Source of the DNA: a virus
DNA length: 34,681 nt
Direction: 5' to 3' (one strand)
IMG/VR virus record: IMGVR_UViG_3300022602_000255
Coordinates: 1-34,681 of that record
The position numbers and the translations under genes were made by a program. The notes under the pieces were generated by a model. It saw only the letters and a program-made list of their open reading frames with translations. It was not told where the DNA came from and did no database searches. Shown piece after piece: positions 8,205 to 16,010 of the stretch (its first letter is position 1; the number at the start of each line of letters is the position of its first letter).

Positions 8205-8426
8205 TTAACAGGCTTTACCGCCATGCTTCATGTGAGCTTGATGCTTGTGCAAATGCTCAACAGCCTCATGGTGCTTAGTGTGACCAGCAGCGTGTTCGCC
8301 GTAGTGGTGGTGATGATGCTTATGACCCTCAACCTCATGCTCTTTGAGATGATGAACCATGTGCTTGTGCTCATGCTCATGGGGAGCTTCGCCGTGTTCC
8401 ATAATGGGAGCGTGATCGTGTTTCAT
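8205..8426 (-). CDS. Extremely histidine-rich small protein
   Basis: This is a 73-residue protein with 25 histidines, including a run of five, interspersed with Glu and Lys (EHEHKHMVHHLKEHE, HKHHHHHYGEH). It ends in HMKHGGKAC. The frame has normal spacing and a ribosome site (AAGGATCAAAC) before its ATG, and lies among other His/Lys-rich genes on the same strand. The composition predicts metal binding (Ni, Zn or Cu) or pH-dependent charge. Whether it is in the virion is unknown. Confidence 0.6.
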   Translation of the reverse strand: MKHDHAPIMEHGEAPHEHEHKHMVHHLKEHEVEGHKHHHHHYGEHAAGHTKHHEAVEHLHKHQAHMKHGGKAC

Positions 8427-8435
8427 GTTTGATCC

Positions 8436-9137
8436 TTATTTCTTATGATGAATCTTACCGCCATGCTTTTTAGCATTAACGATTGGGCCATTACCAATAT
8501 CATTGCCCTTCATTTTAGGCATCATCGCACGAGTATGACCTTTTTGCTGAATACCGTGTTCGCCATGAGCGCGTTTACCTTCGCCCTTTTCAATGCTAGA
8601 TAAACCAGATTTCATTTCTCTGGATTCTTCTTTCATTTCTTTCTTGCCGCCAGATGCTTTGCTCTCAGCTACGCCAATAGCGCCGCCTTTAGCATAATGA
8701 TGCTTTTTAGCTGCTCCGCCGTGCTTCATAGCCTTTTCGCCCATGTCTTTTGAATGGGGTTCTGTTGTACCACCATGCATATGCATATGGTGCTCAGCCA
8801 TCGCCAAGTGGTGATGAGCTAAGTGTTTGTGATGAGCCTTTGTTAAACCACCATGCGCCATTCCAGGAGCGCCCATAGGAGCAGCCATAGGAGCTGGAGC
8901 TGCTGGGGCAGCCATAAATTTAGGACGGTTACGTCCAGCTTTCATTAATGCAGCCATTGCCATAGCCGCTTTAGGATTCATTGCCATATCGCCACCTCTT
9001 TTAAAATGTTTGCCTTTATCGGCTTCCGCAAAATCACGCCCCACGGATTGTGGAACGTGCACCTTCTTTGCAAAAGCCTTATTATGGGCTATTGCTTCCA
9101 TAAAGTCATGTTGTTTCTTACTGCTACTTGGCATCAT
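8436..9137 (-). CDS. Conserved phage protein with PSSSKKQHDFM N-terminus and His/Gly-rich tail
   Basis: This is a 233-residue protein. Residues 1-48 (SSSKKQHDFMEAIAHN, KKVHVPQSVGRDFAEADKG, FKRGG) are a widespread small phage domain of unknown function. The middle has an Ala/Pro/Met-rich stretch (FMAAPAAPAPMAAPMGAPGM) and the rest is His/Lys/Gly-rich with repeated K/H-GG motifs (MAHGGLTK, MKHGGAAKKHH, YAKGGAIG, KKHGGKIHHKK). The start overlaps the upstream stop as TGATG; the second ATG has slightly better spacing to AAGG. It is probably a virion-associated or assembly factor. Confidence 0.65.
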   Translation of the reverse strand: MMPSSSKKQHDFMEAIAHNKAFAKKVHVPQSVGRDFAEADKGKHFKRGGDMAMNPKAAMAMAALMKAGRNRPKFMAAPAAPAPMAAPMGAPGMAHGGLTKAHHKHLAHHHLAMAEHHMHMHGGTTEPHSKDMGEKAMKHGGAAKKHHYAKGGAIGVAESKASGGKKEMKEESREMKSGLSSIEKGEGKRAHGEHGIQQKGHTRAMMPKMKGNDIGNGPIVNAKKHGGKIHHKK

Positions 9138-9376
9138 CAGCCTTTTTGGCGAATAAGGAGATCAATCTTTTCTTCAAGCCTGTTAAAGCGTTGATCAATG
9201 TGGTCTGTAATTCGATTAACTTCTGCATTGGTGACGTACTCACGAGCAATCTCCTCTCTGGTTTTGTTTAACAGAATATCAAGTCTTTTGACTTCTGCAA
9301 ACTTCTCTTTTAAAAAGAACCCAATTATCCCTATCAATAGAGATAAAACACCGTTCCAAACAACCATTGCATCCAT
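9137..9376 (-). CDS. Small membrane-anchored coiled-coil protein
   Basis: This is a 79-residue protein. Residues about 5-23 (VVWNGVLSLLIGIIGFFLK) form one membrane segment. The remainder is charged helix with heptad character (EVKRLDILLNKTREEI, QRFNRLEEKIDLLIRQKG). One-membrane-span coiled-coil proteins of this size occur among phage spanin, holin or tail-associated proteins, and no other lysis gene is visible in the window. A lysis role is possible but not supported further. It follows directly on the preceding stop. Confidence 0.6.
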   Translation of the reverse strand: MDAMVVWNGVLSLLIGIIGFFLKEKFAEVKRLDILLNKTREEIAREYVTNAEVNRITDHIDQRFNRLEEKIDLLIRQKG

Positions 9377-9619
9377 TTAACACTTCCATTTTCTTAAGCT
9401 CTTATTTACTCTGCTTTCCGGGTCGTTTGCTGTCTCTGATCCGGTCAATTTCTTCTTTAATCCTTCCATCCTCGCGCAGAAAGAATCTTTCCTTGAGCCA
9501 CCCTCTGGTTGAGGAGGCTTGAGGTTCATTCCTTGCTTCTTGGCGGATTCTCTCCCTTTGGAGTTCAGACCACCAGCCGGGTTTTTCCCCTCTTTTCGCT
9601 GCCAAGCTGGTGTCTTCAT
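9377..9619 (-). CDS. Conserved small phage protein (WQRKEGKNPxGGLN type)
   Basis: This is an 80-residue basic protein. The segments TPAWQRKEGKNPAGGLNSKG, GMNLKPPQPEGGSRKDSFCA and VNKSLRKWKC are highly characteristic of a small conserved protein of unknown function in tailed phages; I recall it as a DUF6321-like family but cannot verify the number. The start overlaps the stop of the large virion protein (TAATG). The Lys/Arg/Gly content suggests DNA or capsid contact. Confidence 0.65.
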   Translation of the reverse strand: MKTPAWQRKEGKNPAGGLNSKGRESAKKQGMNLKPPQPEGGSRKDSFCARMEGLKKKLTGSETANDPESRVNKSLRKWKC

Positions 9620-12225
9620 TAAGCCATTGCCTCTTGACAGACTACGTTTACTTGCATCGTTGCACCAGCAGAAGTAGTAACCGCTATCGTCAAAATATCG
9701 GGTACGTTACCTCTAATGTTGGTGAGCACTGGGAAGAAGTTACTTAGATCAAGCTGCTGCAAACCGTTGTTAGCAGTAGAGAACGCGTAAACGACCTCAC
9801 CACCAGACAATTCAGTAGCGCTTAAATCCTGCTGAGCAAACGAGTTGTATGAACCCAAAGTATTCAGAGCAACGAAGTTTGCGCCAACTAAAGTAGTTTG
9901 GTTAGTCGGTGTAGACGCGATCAACTCAACCAAGCAAGTTGCTGAAGAATTAATCAACAGTGTTGTTGGCAGTAACTGACCACGGTCAATCAAACCAATT
10001 TGATAGCTATTACCTGACGCTGGGGCATTGTTCAAGGGGTTACCTGTCACAACATCTTGGAACGTAAGTGTGCTAACTGTGTTAGACATAATACGCCCAG
10101 TGTACGGGGCAGTAGCTGCGCCGTTTGCTGTAATATTTGTCGTTGCTGTTGGTGAAATATTACCAAAATACACTACTGCCGTATTGGAAGAAGGTAAAGA
10201 GTTAATTGTAAATATGCCGTTATACGCATTTGTACCGCTTGAAACCGTTACGCCAGACACAGTGATCTGATCATTGATATTCAAGTAATGTGGTGTAGAA
10301 AACGTTATAGTGGCATAGTACTGTGTAAGACCCGCAATAGTTGTACTAGCAAGCCCAGACCAACCAGTAATGGATGGCAAACTAGCTTGATAATAAATAA
10401 ACTTACCAACAAACTGATTAACACCCCAATACGTTGCAGTTGGAGTTGTTGCTGCTCTCCCCAAGAATGGATAGTTAACAATCTGAATAGTCAACGTAGT
10501 TGTTGTATTAACTTGCTGAATCAAATATGTTGCGGCTGGGTAAGTTGTTGTACCAGTAATGTTGCCTGTAGCTCCTGCAATAGCGGATGCGCTACTAACT
10601 GTATATGTACCGGCAGCGCCAGCAATATTGAAGTTGTAAGTACCGGCAGCTTGAGCAGTCAGAACGTTGCTTAAGGCAACTGTTGCACCTTGGATAAAGT
10701 TAACAATAGTACCCGCAGGCACGCCTGTACCAGACACAATCATACCTGCGCTAATATTATTACCAGAAGATAACAAAATAGTACTTGTACCTACAGCGCC
10801 CAAACCAACAAATGTAGGTGTAGCGGATGCTGAGTTAGTTGCAGTTAATTGATTAACAATTGTAGGTGAACCTGTAATACCTGTACCAGTCAAAATTTGA
10901 CCGTTATTGAAGTATGTATTAGCTGAAACCGTTGTAACTGTAAGCACTGCACCAGAGATAGTGTAAGCAGTAGCGATACCGTTTTGTGTAAACGAACTTA
11001 GTGTGATGTACTGTGCGGGTTGGTTTTGAGCCGTAACTGTAACAGGGTATCCATGCGTACCGCTGAAAGTAATTAAAGCATTACCACCATTACCTTGTCC
11101 AACAACTGAGCTTATAGTGGCTGATCCCCCAACTGCGCCAGAACTACCAATCGTAAGTGATGTTTGTGTACCGCTTGATACCGCAGCATAAGTTTGGTCA
11201 AATAAATTTGTACCCATTGGCTTCATGCGGAAAGACATTGCTGGGTAGCGTTTAGAACTTGCAGGAACCGTTTGGTTCTGTGTTACTGCGTCATTACCAT
11301 ATGAATAAGTAAAACCACGTTGTGGGTCACGACCGCCTTCAATAAGCACTGACACGCCGTAGTGAGTCATCACAGATGATGCGCCTGTGGTTGCGTTTCT
11401 TTGTTCGTAACGGACTGGCAAGTTACCTGTACGGCTCCAAGGTTTAACTTGAAGTGTTCCGTTAATAGTTGCATTACCTGCACCTACTTGGTGAAGAATC
11501 CAAGGCTCACCGTTAATAGTTACGCCCCAACGCAAAGCGCCCGCACCGTACCATGCGTATTCCATCCAAACCATTTGGACAGCGTTCCAGTTAAGGGAGT
11601 TAATAATATTTTGATTACCGTTCCATACACTCATGTCAAACACGGTATCGACTGGTGTACCACCTGAGTCAGAACGAATTACACAGTACATTCCAAAAGG
11701 GTTAGTTGCTGTCGGGTTGTTCTGCATAATAAATATGCCGTTGGAATCATCAAAGATACCAACACGTTGGAATTGCCCAGTAGCAGCGCCACCGAAATTA
11801 ACGTTAGACGCCATGTACATTGTCTTACCAGGCTGGTAGCGATGGTATGGACGAGACTGACGAATCGTAATGTCACCTGGAGAATTAGCGCCACCAATAG
11901 TCATAGTGACACCACCAAGACCTGGGTTTTGTGCAATACTGGCGTTGCCAGAAACGTTTTGAATAAAGTTTTCCCAGCGCAGTGGCTGAGTGCCGTACTC
12001 AAAGTCGGCTTCATAAATATTTTGAGCTTGGCTAACTTCCATTTTACCCAATACGTCACGCAAACGTTGGGGTAGGGTTACCTGTGCCGATCCATCAATA
12101 CCATACCAAGCTGTACTTGGAGTCTGTACCCCCATAGCACCTGTTTGAATGCCTGGTGATGGAATTTGTGTAGCAGAACCGTTACCTGCTGCACCAGAAA
12201 AGAAATTCCGCAAATTCATACTCAT
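9619..12225 (-). CDS. Large virion structural protein with inserted beta modules
   Basis: This is an 868-residue protein. The N-terminal ~340 residues form a well-conserved-looking core (LPQRLRDVLGKMEVSQAQNI, YEADFEYGTQPLRWENF, RPYHRYQPGKTMYMASNVNF). From about 365 to 725 the sequence is Thr/Ser/Gly-rich and contains beta modules such as NISAGMIVSGTGVPAGTIV..TVALS (482-533), related to the insert in the connector at 4488-5591. The core resumes at GQLLPTTLLINSSATCLVEL and ends NVVCQEAMA. AGGGG precedes the ATG. A strong terminator lies just upstream. It is likely a major tail or capsid-surface protein; the exact role is unknown. Confidence 0.65.
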   Translation of the reverse strand: MSMNLRNFFSGAAGNGSATQIPSPGIQTGAMGVQTPSTAWYGIDGSAQVTLPQRLRDVLGKMEVSQAQNIYEADFEYGTQPLRWENFIQNVSGNASIAQNPGLGGVTMTIGGANSPGDITIRQSRPYHRYQPGKTMYMASNVNFGGAATGQFQRVGIFDDSNGIFIMQNNPTATNPFGMYCVIRSDSGGTPVDTVFDMSVWNGNQNIINSLNWNAVQMVWMEYAWYGAGALRWGVTINGEPWILHQVGAGNATINGTLQVKPWSRTGNLPVRYEQRNATTGASSVMTHYGVSVLIEGGRDPQRGFTYSYGNDAVTQNQTVPASSKRYPAMSFRMKPMGTNLFDQTYAAVSSGTQTSLTIGSSGAVGGSATISSVVGQGNGGNALITFSGTHGYPVTVTAQNQPAQYITLSSFTQNGIATAYTISGAVLTVTTVSANTYFNNGQILTGTGITGSPTIVNQLTATNSASATPTFVGLGAVGTSTILLSSGNNISAGMIVSGTGVPAGTIVNFIQGATVALSNVLTAQAAGTYNFNIAGAAGTYTVSSASAIAGATGNITGTTTYPAATYLIQQVNTTTTLTIQIVNYPFLGRAATTPTATYWGVNQFVGKFIYYQASLPSITGWSGLASTTIAGLTQYYATITFSTPHYLNINDQITVSGVTVSSGTNAYNGIFTINSLPSSNTAVVYFGNISPTATTNITANGAATAPYTGRIMSNTVSTLTFQDVVTGNPLNNAPASGNSYQIGLIDRGQLLPTTLLINSSATCLVELIASTPTNQTTLVGANFVALNTLGSYNSFAQQDLSATELSGGEVVYAFSTANNGLQQLDLSNFFPVLTNIRGNVPDILTIAVTTSAGATMQVNVVCQEAMA

Positions 12226-12249
12226 ACTTACCCCTATTAGATTAAAGAA

Positions 12250-12268
12250 AGGGGGGACATGCCCCCCT
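12250..12268 (-). terminator. Rho-independent terminator
   Basis: A 7-bp G/C stem (AGGGGGG paired with CCCCCCT) with a five-base loop is followed on the minus strand by TTCTTTAATC. It lies between the 239-aa virion gene and the 868-aa virion gene and would reduce readthrough, setting different expression levels for the two. Confidence 0.7.
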
Positions 12269-12273
12269 AGCTA

Positions 12274-12993
12274 TTAGTCAAAGTTACCGTATGGGTAAGT
12301 TGTGGAGTTACCAATGTTGTTATCGGCTTGTCTATAACGAACGGTAAATACGAGCTGTCCACCTGTAGGTGCTGCTACGCTTGTACCAGTAATAGATAGC
12401 GTCCAAACTAATTGTGAGAAGAAACTAGGCTGTGTTCCAACTTGTGGGTTCTGAATATCAGAAGTTGTAGCTGTTAGGTTTGCCAAGTTTGTTGCTGTGT
12501 AAGTAGTAGTCAAACGACCTGCTGTACCAACACCAGTGCTTGAAGAAATTACTGCTGTTGCGTATGTAGGTGTTCCAGCTGCTGCTGTTAACGCATTAGA
12601 AACAAACACAGATGTGTTGCTCAATGTTGCACCAGACTCACCAGTAATTGCAACTGGATAGTCAACAATAATGTCAACGATCTGAGAATTGATTGGCAAA
12701 TACATTACCGCACCACGATAAACCTGTGTAGATGTATCGGTAGCAGGAGTAGTTGTTGTTGGGCCTGATGTGCTGAATGTAGAGCTAGGTGTATAAATTA
12801 CACCGGCTGTATTAGGAATACCATTGCTCCAAGCAAAAGTTCCAGAGTTACCGCCGTAGTTAGCTGTGCCAGGAGTTGTATTAGATAAATCAATATAACA
12901 GCTTTGAATTAATTCTGCGTAACCAACGTCACGAAGAGGGCCAAATCTATTATCGCCAGATAGCACTGGCCCTTCAAAGGTACTGCGTCCCAT
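12274..12993 (-). CDS. Virion structural protein
   Basis: This is a 239-residue protein starting MGRSTFEGPVLSGDNRFGPL. The body is Thr/Ser/Gly-rich beta sequence (YRGAVMYLPINSQIVDIIVDYPVAI near residues 90-115) ending FTVRYRQADNNIGNSTTYPYGNFD. The start motif and the position just after the capsid genes fit an abundant head or head-decoration protein of related phages. It has its own promoter candidate (13086-13113), an unusual folded leader, and a strong terminator directly behind it, so it may be made at high level. No enzymatic motif is seen. Confidence 0.6.
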   Translation of the reverse strand: MGRSTFEGPVLSGDNRFGPLRDVGYAELIQSCYIDLSNTTPGTANYGGNSGTFAWSNGIPNTAGVIYTPSSTFSTSGPTTTTPATDTSTQVYRGAVMYLPINSQIVDIIVDYPVAITGESGATLSNTSVFVSNALTAAAGTPTYATAVISSSTGVGTAGRLTTTYTATNLANLTATTSDIQNPQVGTQPSFFSQLVWTLSITGTSVAAPTGGQLVFTVRYRQADNNIGNSTTYPYGNFD

Positions 12994-13018
12994 AATAAGT
13001 TTCCTTATGCAAAAGTTA

Positions 13019-13065
13019 CCTTGTTAATCGTTGCATCGTGACCCCTGGGCGGGCTGGCAACAAGG
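13019..13065 (-). promoter_or_regulatory. Folded 5' leader with two mutually exclusive hairpins
   Basis: In the ~110-base untranslated leader of the 239-aa virion gene, CCTTGTT (13019-13025) can pair with AACAAGG (13059-13065), while GTTGC (13030-13034) can pair with GCAAC (13057-13061). The two right arms overlap, so only one pairing can form at a time. This could stabilise the mRNA or switch translation. It does not match a riboswitch class I know. Confidence 0.3.
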
Positions 13066-13085
13066 TTGAATTCCCAGATGCGTAG

Positions 13086-13113
13086 ATAATACACGAAATC
13101 AAAAATTAATCAA
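13086..13113 (-). promoter_or_regulatory. Sigma70-type promoter candidate for the 239-aa virion gene
   Basis: On the minus strand TTGATT (13108-13113), a 16-base spacer and TATTAT (13086-13091) form a reasonable -35/-10 pair, about 90 bases before the next start codon. It overlaps the end of the HNH gene, so the gene behind the endonuclease would not depend on readthrough. Confidence 0.4.
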
Positions 13114-13672
13114 GAAGTTTGTTTGACTTTTTAAGATTTTCTTCCTGCGTAATGACTCTTAAATTCCACGGCACATGGAGGCCGCAAACGTCCGGCGAGA
13201 TCAATGGAATGATGTGATCCACCACATATCTTTCGCCAGTAATCTTAGTTAACTTCTGGGCCTGTAAATACATCTCACGCATAGCCAGCTTTTGCTCTGC
13301 CGTGATCCAAGCCGGAGTAGCATTTCTATGCCGCCTTTTACGAACGCTAACCAACGCTTTGTATAGCTCTGGATTTTCCTGTTTATATTTTTTCTTGTAT
13401 TGGTTAACTTCTTCTTTAGGTCTGGCATTAGCCCTAGCCTTTACCGCTTCTTTATTTTTTTCGTAATACCTGCGACCAGCTTCTTTTGCCGCCTCAGACT
13501 TTGGCTTTTCTTTTCTTTTCTCATTATCAATCTTCCAGTCTTCCTTCATGCATTCAACGCAAGTGCCTTTGGTTTTGCGTAGCGCTATATGACCACGACT
13601 GCATGGCTGTCCGGTAAAGTAATGAGTAGCGCCCGTTTTCTTTGCTTCCAATCTGTTATTTGGGTATTCCAT
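13106..13672 (-). CDS. Freestanding HNH homing-type endonuclease
   Basis: This is a 188-residue protein. The ATG at 13670-13672 follows AGGAG at five bases; the frame is open further upstream but that part overlaps the capsid gene. The N-terminus has a zinc knuckle (C24, H28, C38, C41 in GQPCSRGH..GTCVEC). The middle is Lys/Arg/Glu-rich helix. The C-terminal HNH motif has D152-H153 (VVDHIIPL), H166, N170 (WNLR) and N179. Such proteins cut double-stranded DNA and spread as selfish genes. It sits between the capsid gene terminator and a new promoter, as expected of an insertion. No intron is apparent. Confidence 0.85.
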   Translation of the reverse strand: MEYPNNRLEAKKTGATHYFTGQPCSRGHIALRKTKGTCVECMKEDWKIDNEKRKEKPKSEAAKEAGRRYYEKNKEAVKARANARPKEEVNQYKKKYKQENPELYKALVSVRKRRHRNATPAWITAEQKLAMREMYLQAQKLTKITGERYVVDHIIPLISPDVCGLHVPWNLRVITQEENLKKSNKLLD

Positions 13673-13715
13673 ATCAACTCCTGTTATACGATACTGGAAA
13701 TTATAACACAAAGAA

Positions 13716-13735
13716 AAAGGGGCCGAAGCCCCTTT
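13716..13735 (-). terminator. Strong intrinsic terminator after the major capsid gene
   Basis: On the minus strand AAAGGGGC-TTCG-GCCCCTTT makes an 8-bp stem with a TTCG tetraloop, and the stem merges into TTTTTCTTT. It lies 25 bases after the capsid stop, so capsid mRNA probably ends here. A perfect TATAAT (13700-13705) follows before the HNH gene but lacks a good -35. Confidence 0.85.
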
Positions 13736-13760
13736 GAAAATATTAATTTCTTTAATGAAA

Positions 13761-14663
13761 TCAATAAGTTCCGTAAATACCGAGAGGATCAGACCACCCG
13801 AATGAATAACGCTCTCTACTCTTGTAGCGAACGTTCCCTGTATCAAAATCCCCGTCCATTGAATTTTGCAATGGGGTTCTTTCGAAGTGCTTCATACCGT
13901 TAGGTACATCGGTTAACAAGAACCAAGCATTAGGCGCTGTCAAGAAGTGATTGATTGTGTATCCTTCTGGGATAGAACCATTGTTCTCGATAGCATTAAT
14001 GTCGTTGTTGTTTGTACCAACGCGCAGTTTAGTTTCGAGCAAACGAGTTGCAACGAACTGTAGTGCAGGTGGAACAATCAATTTCTTGGGCTTAGCAGCG
14101 ATCAAAAGACCACGCTCATCTGTCCATGCAGCGATTTGAATGACGGCATTCTCAAGAGAAGTCTCATTCAAGTCAGCAGGAGTAGATGGGCTGTTGCTGT
14201 TTGTACCGCCGTTCACCAATGGGTGAGCAGAGTTAAACAAAGAAACGCCGTCACCACCAACATATGCAGAGTTGAAACCGTTGTTCAAAGGAGCTGCGGC
14301 TTTAACTTGTTTGGTGTAAGCCATTGCACGAGCCAAGCCCTTGGTGTAACGAGCAGACAAGCTGTCGTACAGGTTATCTTCAATCGCCTCTTCAGTGATT
14401 GAAAATCCAAGAGCAATAGTCTCGTGGTTATAGCGAGTTGTCCATGCCTCTTGTGCATTGTCATAAGCGATGGCTGAGCCTTCGTTCTTGACTGGTGCAG
14501 CAGAGAAACCGGATAACTTGGTCTCTTCTTCAAAGCTACGCTCAGATGTCTCTGTTTCGTAGATCTCTTTATGCTCTTCCCCATAACGGGCATACTCTAA
14601 TCCGAACAATGCGTTCAGTCCAGGAAGTAACTCTTTAAGCAGTTGTGCGCGTGAAATAGCCAT
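13761..14663 (-). CDS. Major capsid protein (Mu gpT / HK97-like)
   Basis: This is a 300-residue protein. The sequence MAISRAQLLKELLPGLNALF, then YGEEHKEIYETETSERSFEE, GFSITEEAIEDNLYD and LFNSAHPLVNGG, resembles the major head subunit of the Mu gpT type, which has the HK97 fold and forms the icosahedral shell. The length is close to the gpT family. There is no large N-terminal propeptide; a separate scaffold-like protein is encoded upstream. It follows the 288-aa capsid-associated gene by 12 bases and ends in a strong terminator, as expected of a highly expressed coat gene. Confidence 0.85.
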   Translation of the reverse strand: MAISRAQLLKELLPGLNALFGLEYARYGEEHKEIYETETSERSFEEETKLSGFSAAPVKNEGSAIAYDNAQEAWTTRYNHETIALGFSITEEAIEDNLYDSLSARYTKGLARAMAYTKQVKAAAPLNNGFNSAYVGGDGVSLFNSAHPLVNGGTNSNSPSTPADLNETSLENAVIQIAAWTDERGLLIAAKPKKLIVPPALQFVATRLLETKLRVGTNNNDINAIENNGSIPEGYTINHFLTAPNAWFLLTDVPNGMKHFERTPLQNSMDGDFDTGNVRYKSRERYSFGWSDPLGIYGTY

Positions 14664-14675
14664 TTATGTTACTCC

Positions 14676-15542
14676 TTAAACTGTAACTGGGTAGTAGTAA
14701 CCGTGTACGCCGAAGTTAAACTTAACGAGTAACTCTGGGTATTGGTTAAATACTAAGGTTGAAGATGCGACCATTGCTGGGTTTGGTGCTACGTTTACGG
14801 AAATAGATGTCGCACCGGCCGTTGCTGCTGATGCAACAAAGCTACCAGAGGAAATGTATTGACCGTTAGCAGCAAGAGTTCCAAGATCAGTACCAACTGG
14901 CAATGCATTTGGAATTGCAGCGCAGGTAATAGTCGTAGAAGAAATGCTGGTATAAGTAGTAGTACCTAGTGGCACAACGGTATCAGGAACAACGTTCAAA
15001 ACACGCATTGGCACAGCAGCCGTAGTTGTCAATGATGCGGGAGATGTAACACCGATGTATGAATCACCTGTATTAACGTTACCTACACCAGCTGACCATG
15101 AACGGTTGATAGCTACATCTTGACCAATCAAAGCCAAAGAACCAGAAGCAAGAGTACCGCCAGAAGCCAAAGCTACTACACGGAAAACTTGATCAGGATC
15201 ATCAGCAACGATAGCAACTGCATCACCAGCTAAAGTGTTAGCGGGCCAGTATTGGCTGTAACGCTTTTGCTTGGACACTGGGTCTGTATAAGAACAGCCA
15301 AGAAAAATACCAACGATATTGTCTGTTGGTGCGTCTGTACCCCATGTGCTTACACCAGTACTTGTGGTAATGGTAGATTGCACAACGAAGCCACGAGCCA
15401 ATTTAACGATATCGCCGTAGTACAAGTTTGTACCGTAGTTGTATTGGATAGGTAGGTTTCTAGTAGAACCAGAAAATACCTGTCCACCGATCAGATTGAC
15501 CGGCTTGAACCCGTATGGGGCCGAGACAGTTGGATATGCCAT
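14676..15542 (-). CDS. Capsid decoration/minor head protein
   Basis: This is a 288-residue protein (MAYPTVSAPYGFKPVNLIGG..., IVGIFLGCSYTDPVSKQKRY, YWPANTLAGDAVAIVADDPD, FNFGVHGYYYPVTV). This pattern occurs just upstream of gpT-like capsid genes in related phages. The beta-rich sequence with PANT.AG.A.A.VADDPD suggests a surface-binding decoration or cement protein. A Thr/Ser-rich segment in the C-terminal third may be a small insert. The gene is tightly spaced in the head operon. The role is inferred from position. Confidence 0.65.
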   Translation of the reverse strand: MAYPTVSAPYGFKPVNLIGGQVFSGSTRNLPIQYNYGTNLYYGDIVKLARGFVVQSTITTSTGVSTWGTDAPTDNIVGIFLGCSYTDPVSKQKRYSQYWPANTLAGDAVAIVADDPDQVFRVVALASGGTLASGSLALIGQDVAINRSWSAGVGNVNTGDSYIGVTSPASLTTTAAVPMRVLNVVPDTVVPLGTTTYTSISSTTITCAAIPNALPVGTDLGTLAANGQYISSGSFVASAATAGATSISVNVAPNPAMVASSTLVFNQYPELLVKFNFGVHGYYYPVTV

Positions 15543-15558
15543 TTAAGGACTCCTAAAA

Positions 15559-16008
15559 TTAAGATTTACCGAATGTCACCTCGGAACGTCTGTCTTTAAA
15601 CAGAGGCATCCTTGGATCACTATTACGCATGAAACTATTGTCAACGGATTCCATCTGAGCTTGGTTTTGCTTAGCGTAGTAATCTGACGCTTGCTTAACA
15701 AACTCGGCTGGAATTCTGCATAACAACAGTCCACCTACTTCAATGCCACCTTTAAATCTACCATCATTAACTTCGTGCATCATCAACTCAGGATAATCCT
15801 CTGCCTTGCAAGGCTCATAACCTTCGCGCAAACGCATAGAAATATTCTTAGGATCAGCACTTCCCGCCATGCTAATGCGAATGTATCTGTGCTCCCATCC
15901 AGGACGGGGGTCAGGCATTGGCAATTGCTCTGGCGGCCTCCATGCATCAGGTCTTTGACTTATTGCACGGGTTTCTGTTTCTCTGGGTTTACGATTTTGT
16001 TCTGACAT
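15559..16008 (-). CDS. Head-module protein of unknown function
   Basis: This is a 149-residue protein with an Arg/Pro-rich N-terminus (RKPRETETRAISQRPDAWRP) and a folded middle (GWEHRYIRISMAGSADPKNI, REGYEPCKAEDYPELMM, IEVGGLLLCRIPAEFVKQAS). It ends in a charged helix and KDRRSEVTFGKS. It lies between scaffold-like and capsid genes with only two bases to the upstream stop, so it is probably needed in head assembly. I do not recognise a named family. Confidence 0.6.
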   Translation of the reverse strand: MSEQNRKPRETETRAISQRPDAWRPPEQLPMPDPRPGWEHRYIRISMAGSADPKNISMRLREGYEPCKAEDYPELMMHEVNDGRFKGGIEVGGLLLCRIPAEFVKQASDYYAKQNQAQMESVDNSFMRNSDPRMPLFKDRRSEVTFGKS

Positions 16009-16010
16009 GA

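Noticed and set aside
8172-8432. Hydrophobic plus-strand frame (membrane-like)
   Set aside because: It is the reverse of the His-rich gene; His codons read backwards give Val/Met, so the hydrophobic look is an artefact.
9402-9605. 67-aa frame on the minus strand
   Set aside because: It lies within the conserved WQRKEGKNP gene in another frame and has no ribosome site.
13673-13846. N-terminal extension of the HNH gene
   Set aside because: It would overlap the capsid gene and cross its terminator; the ATG at 13672 has a clear AGGAG site.
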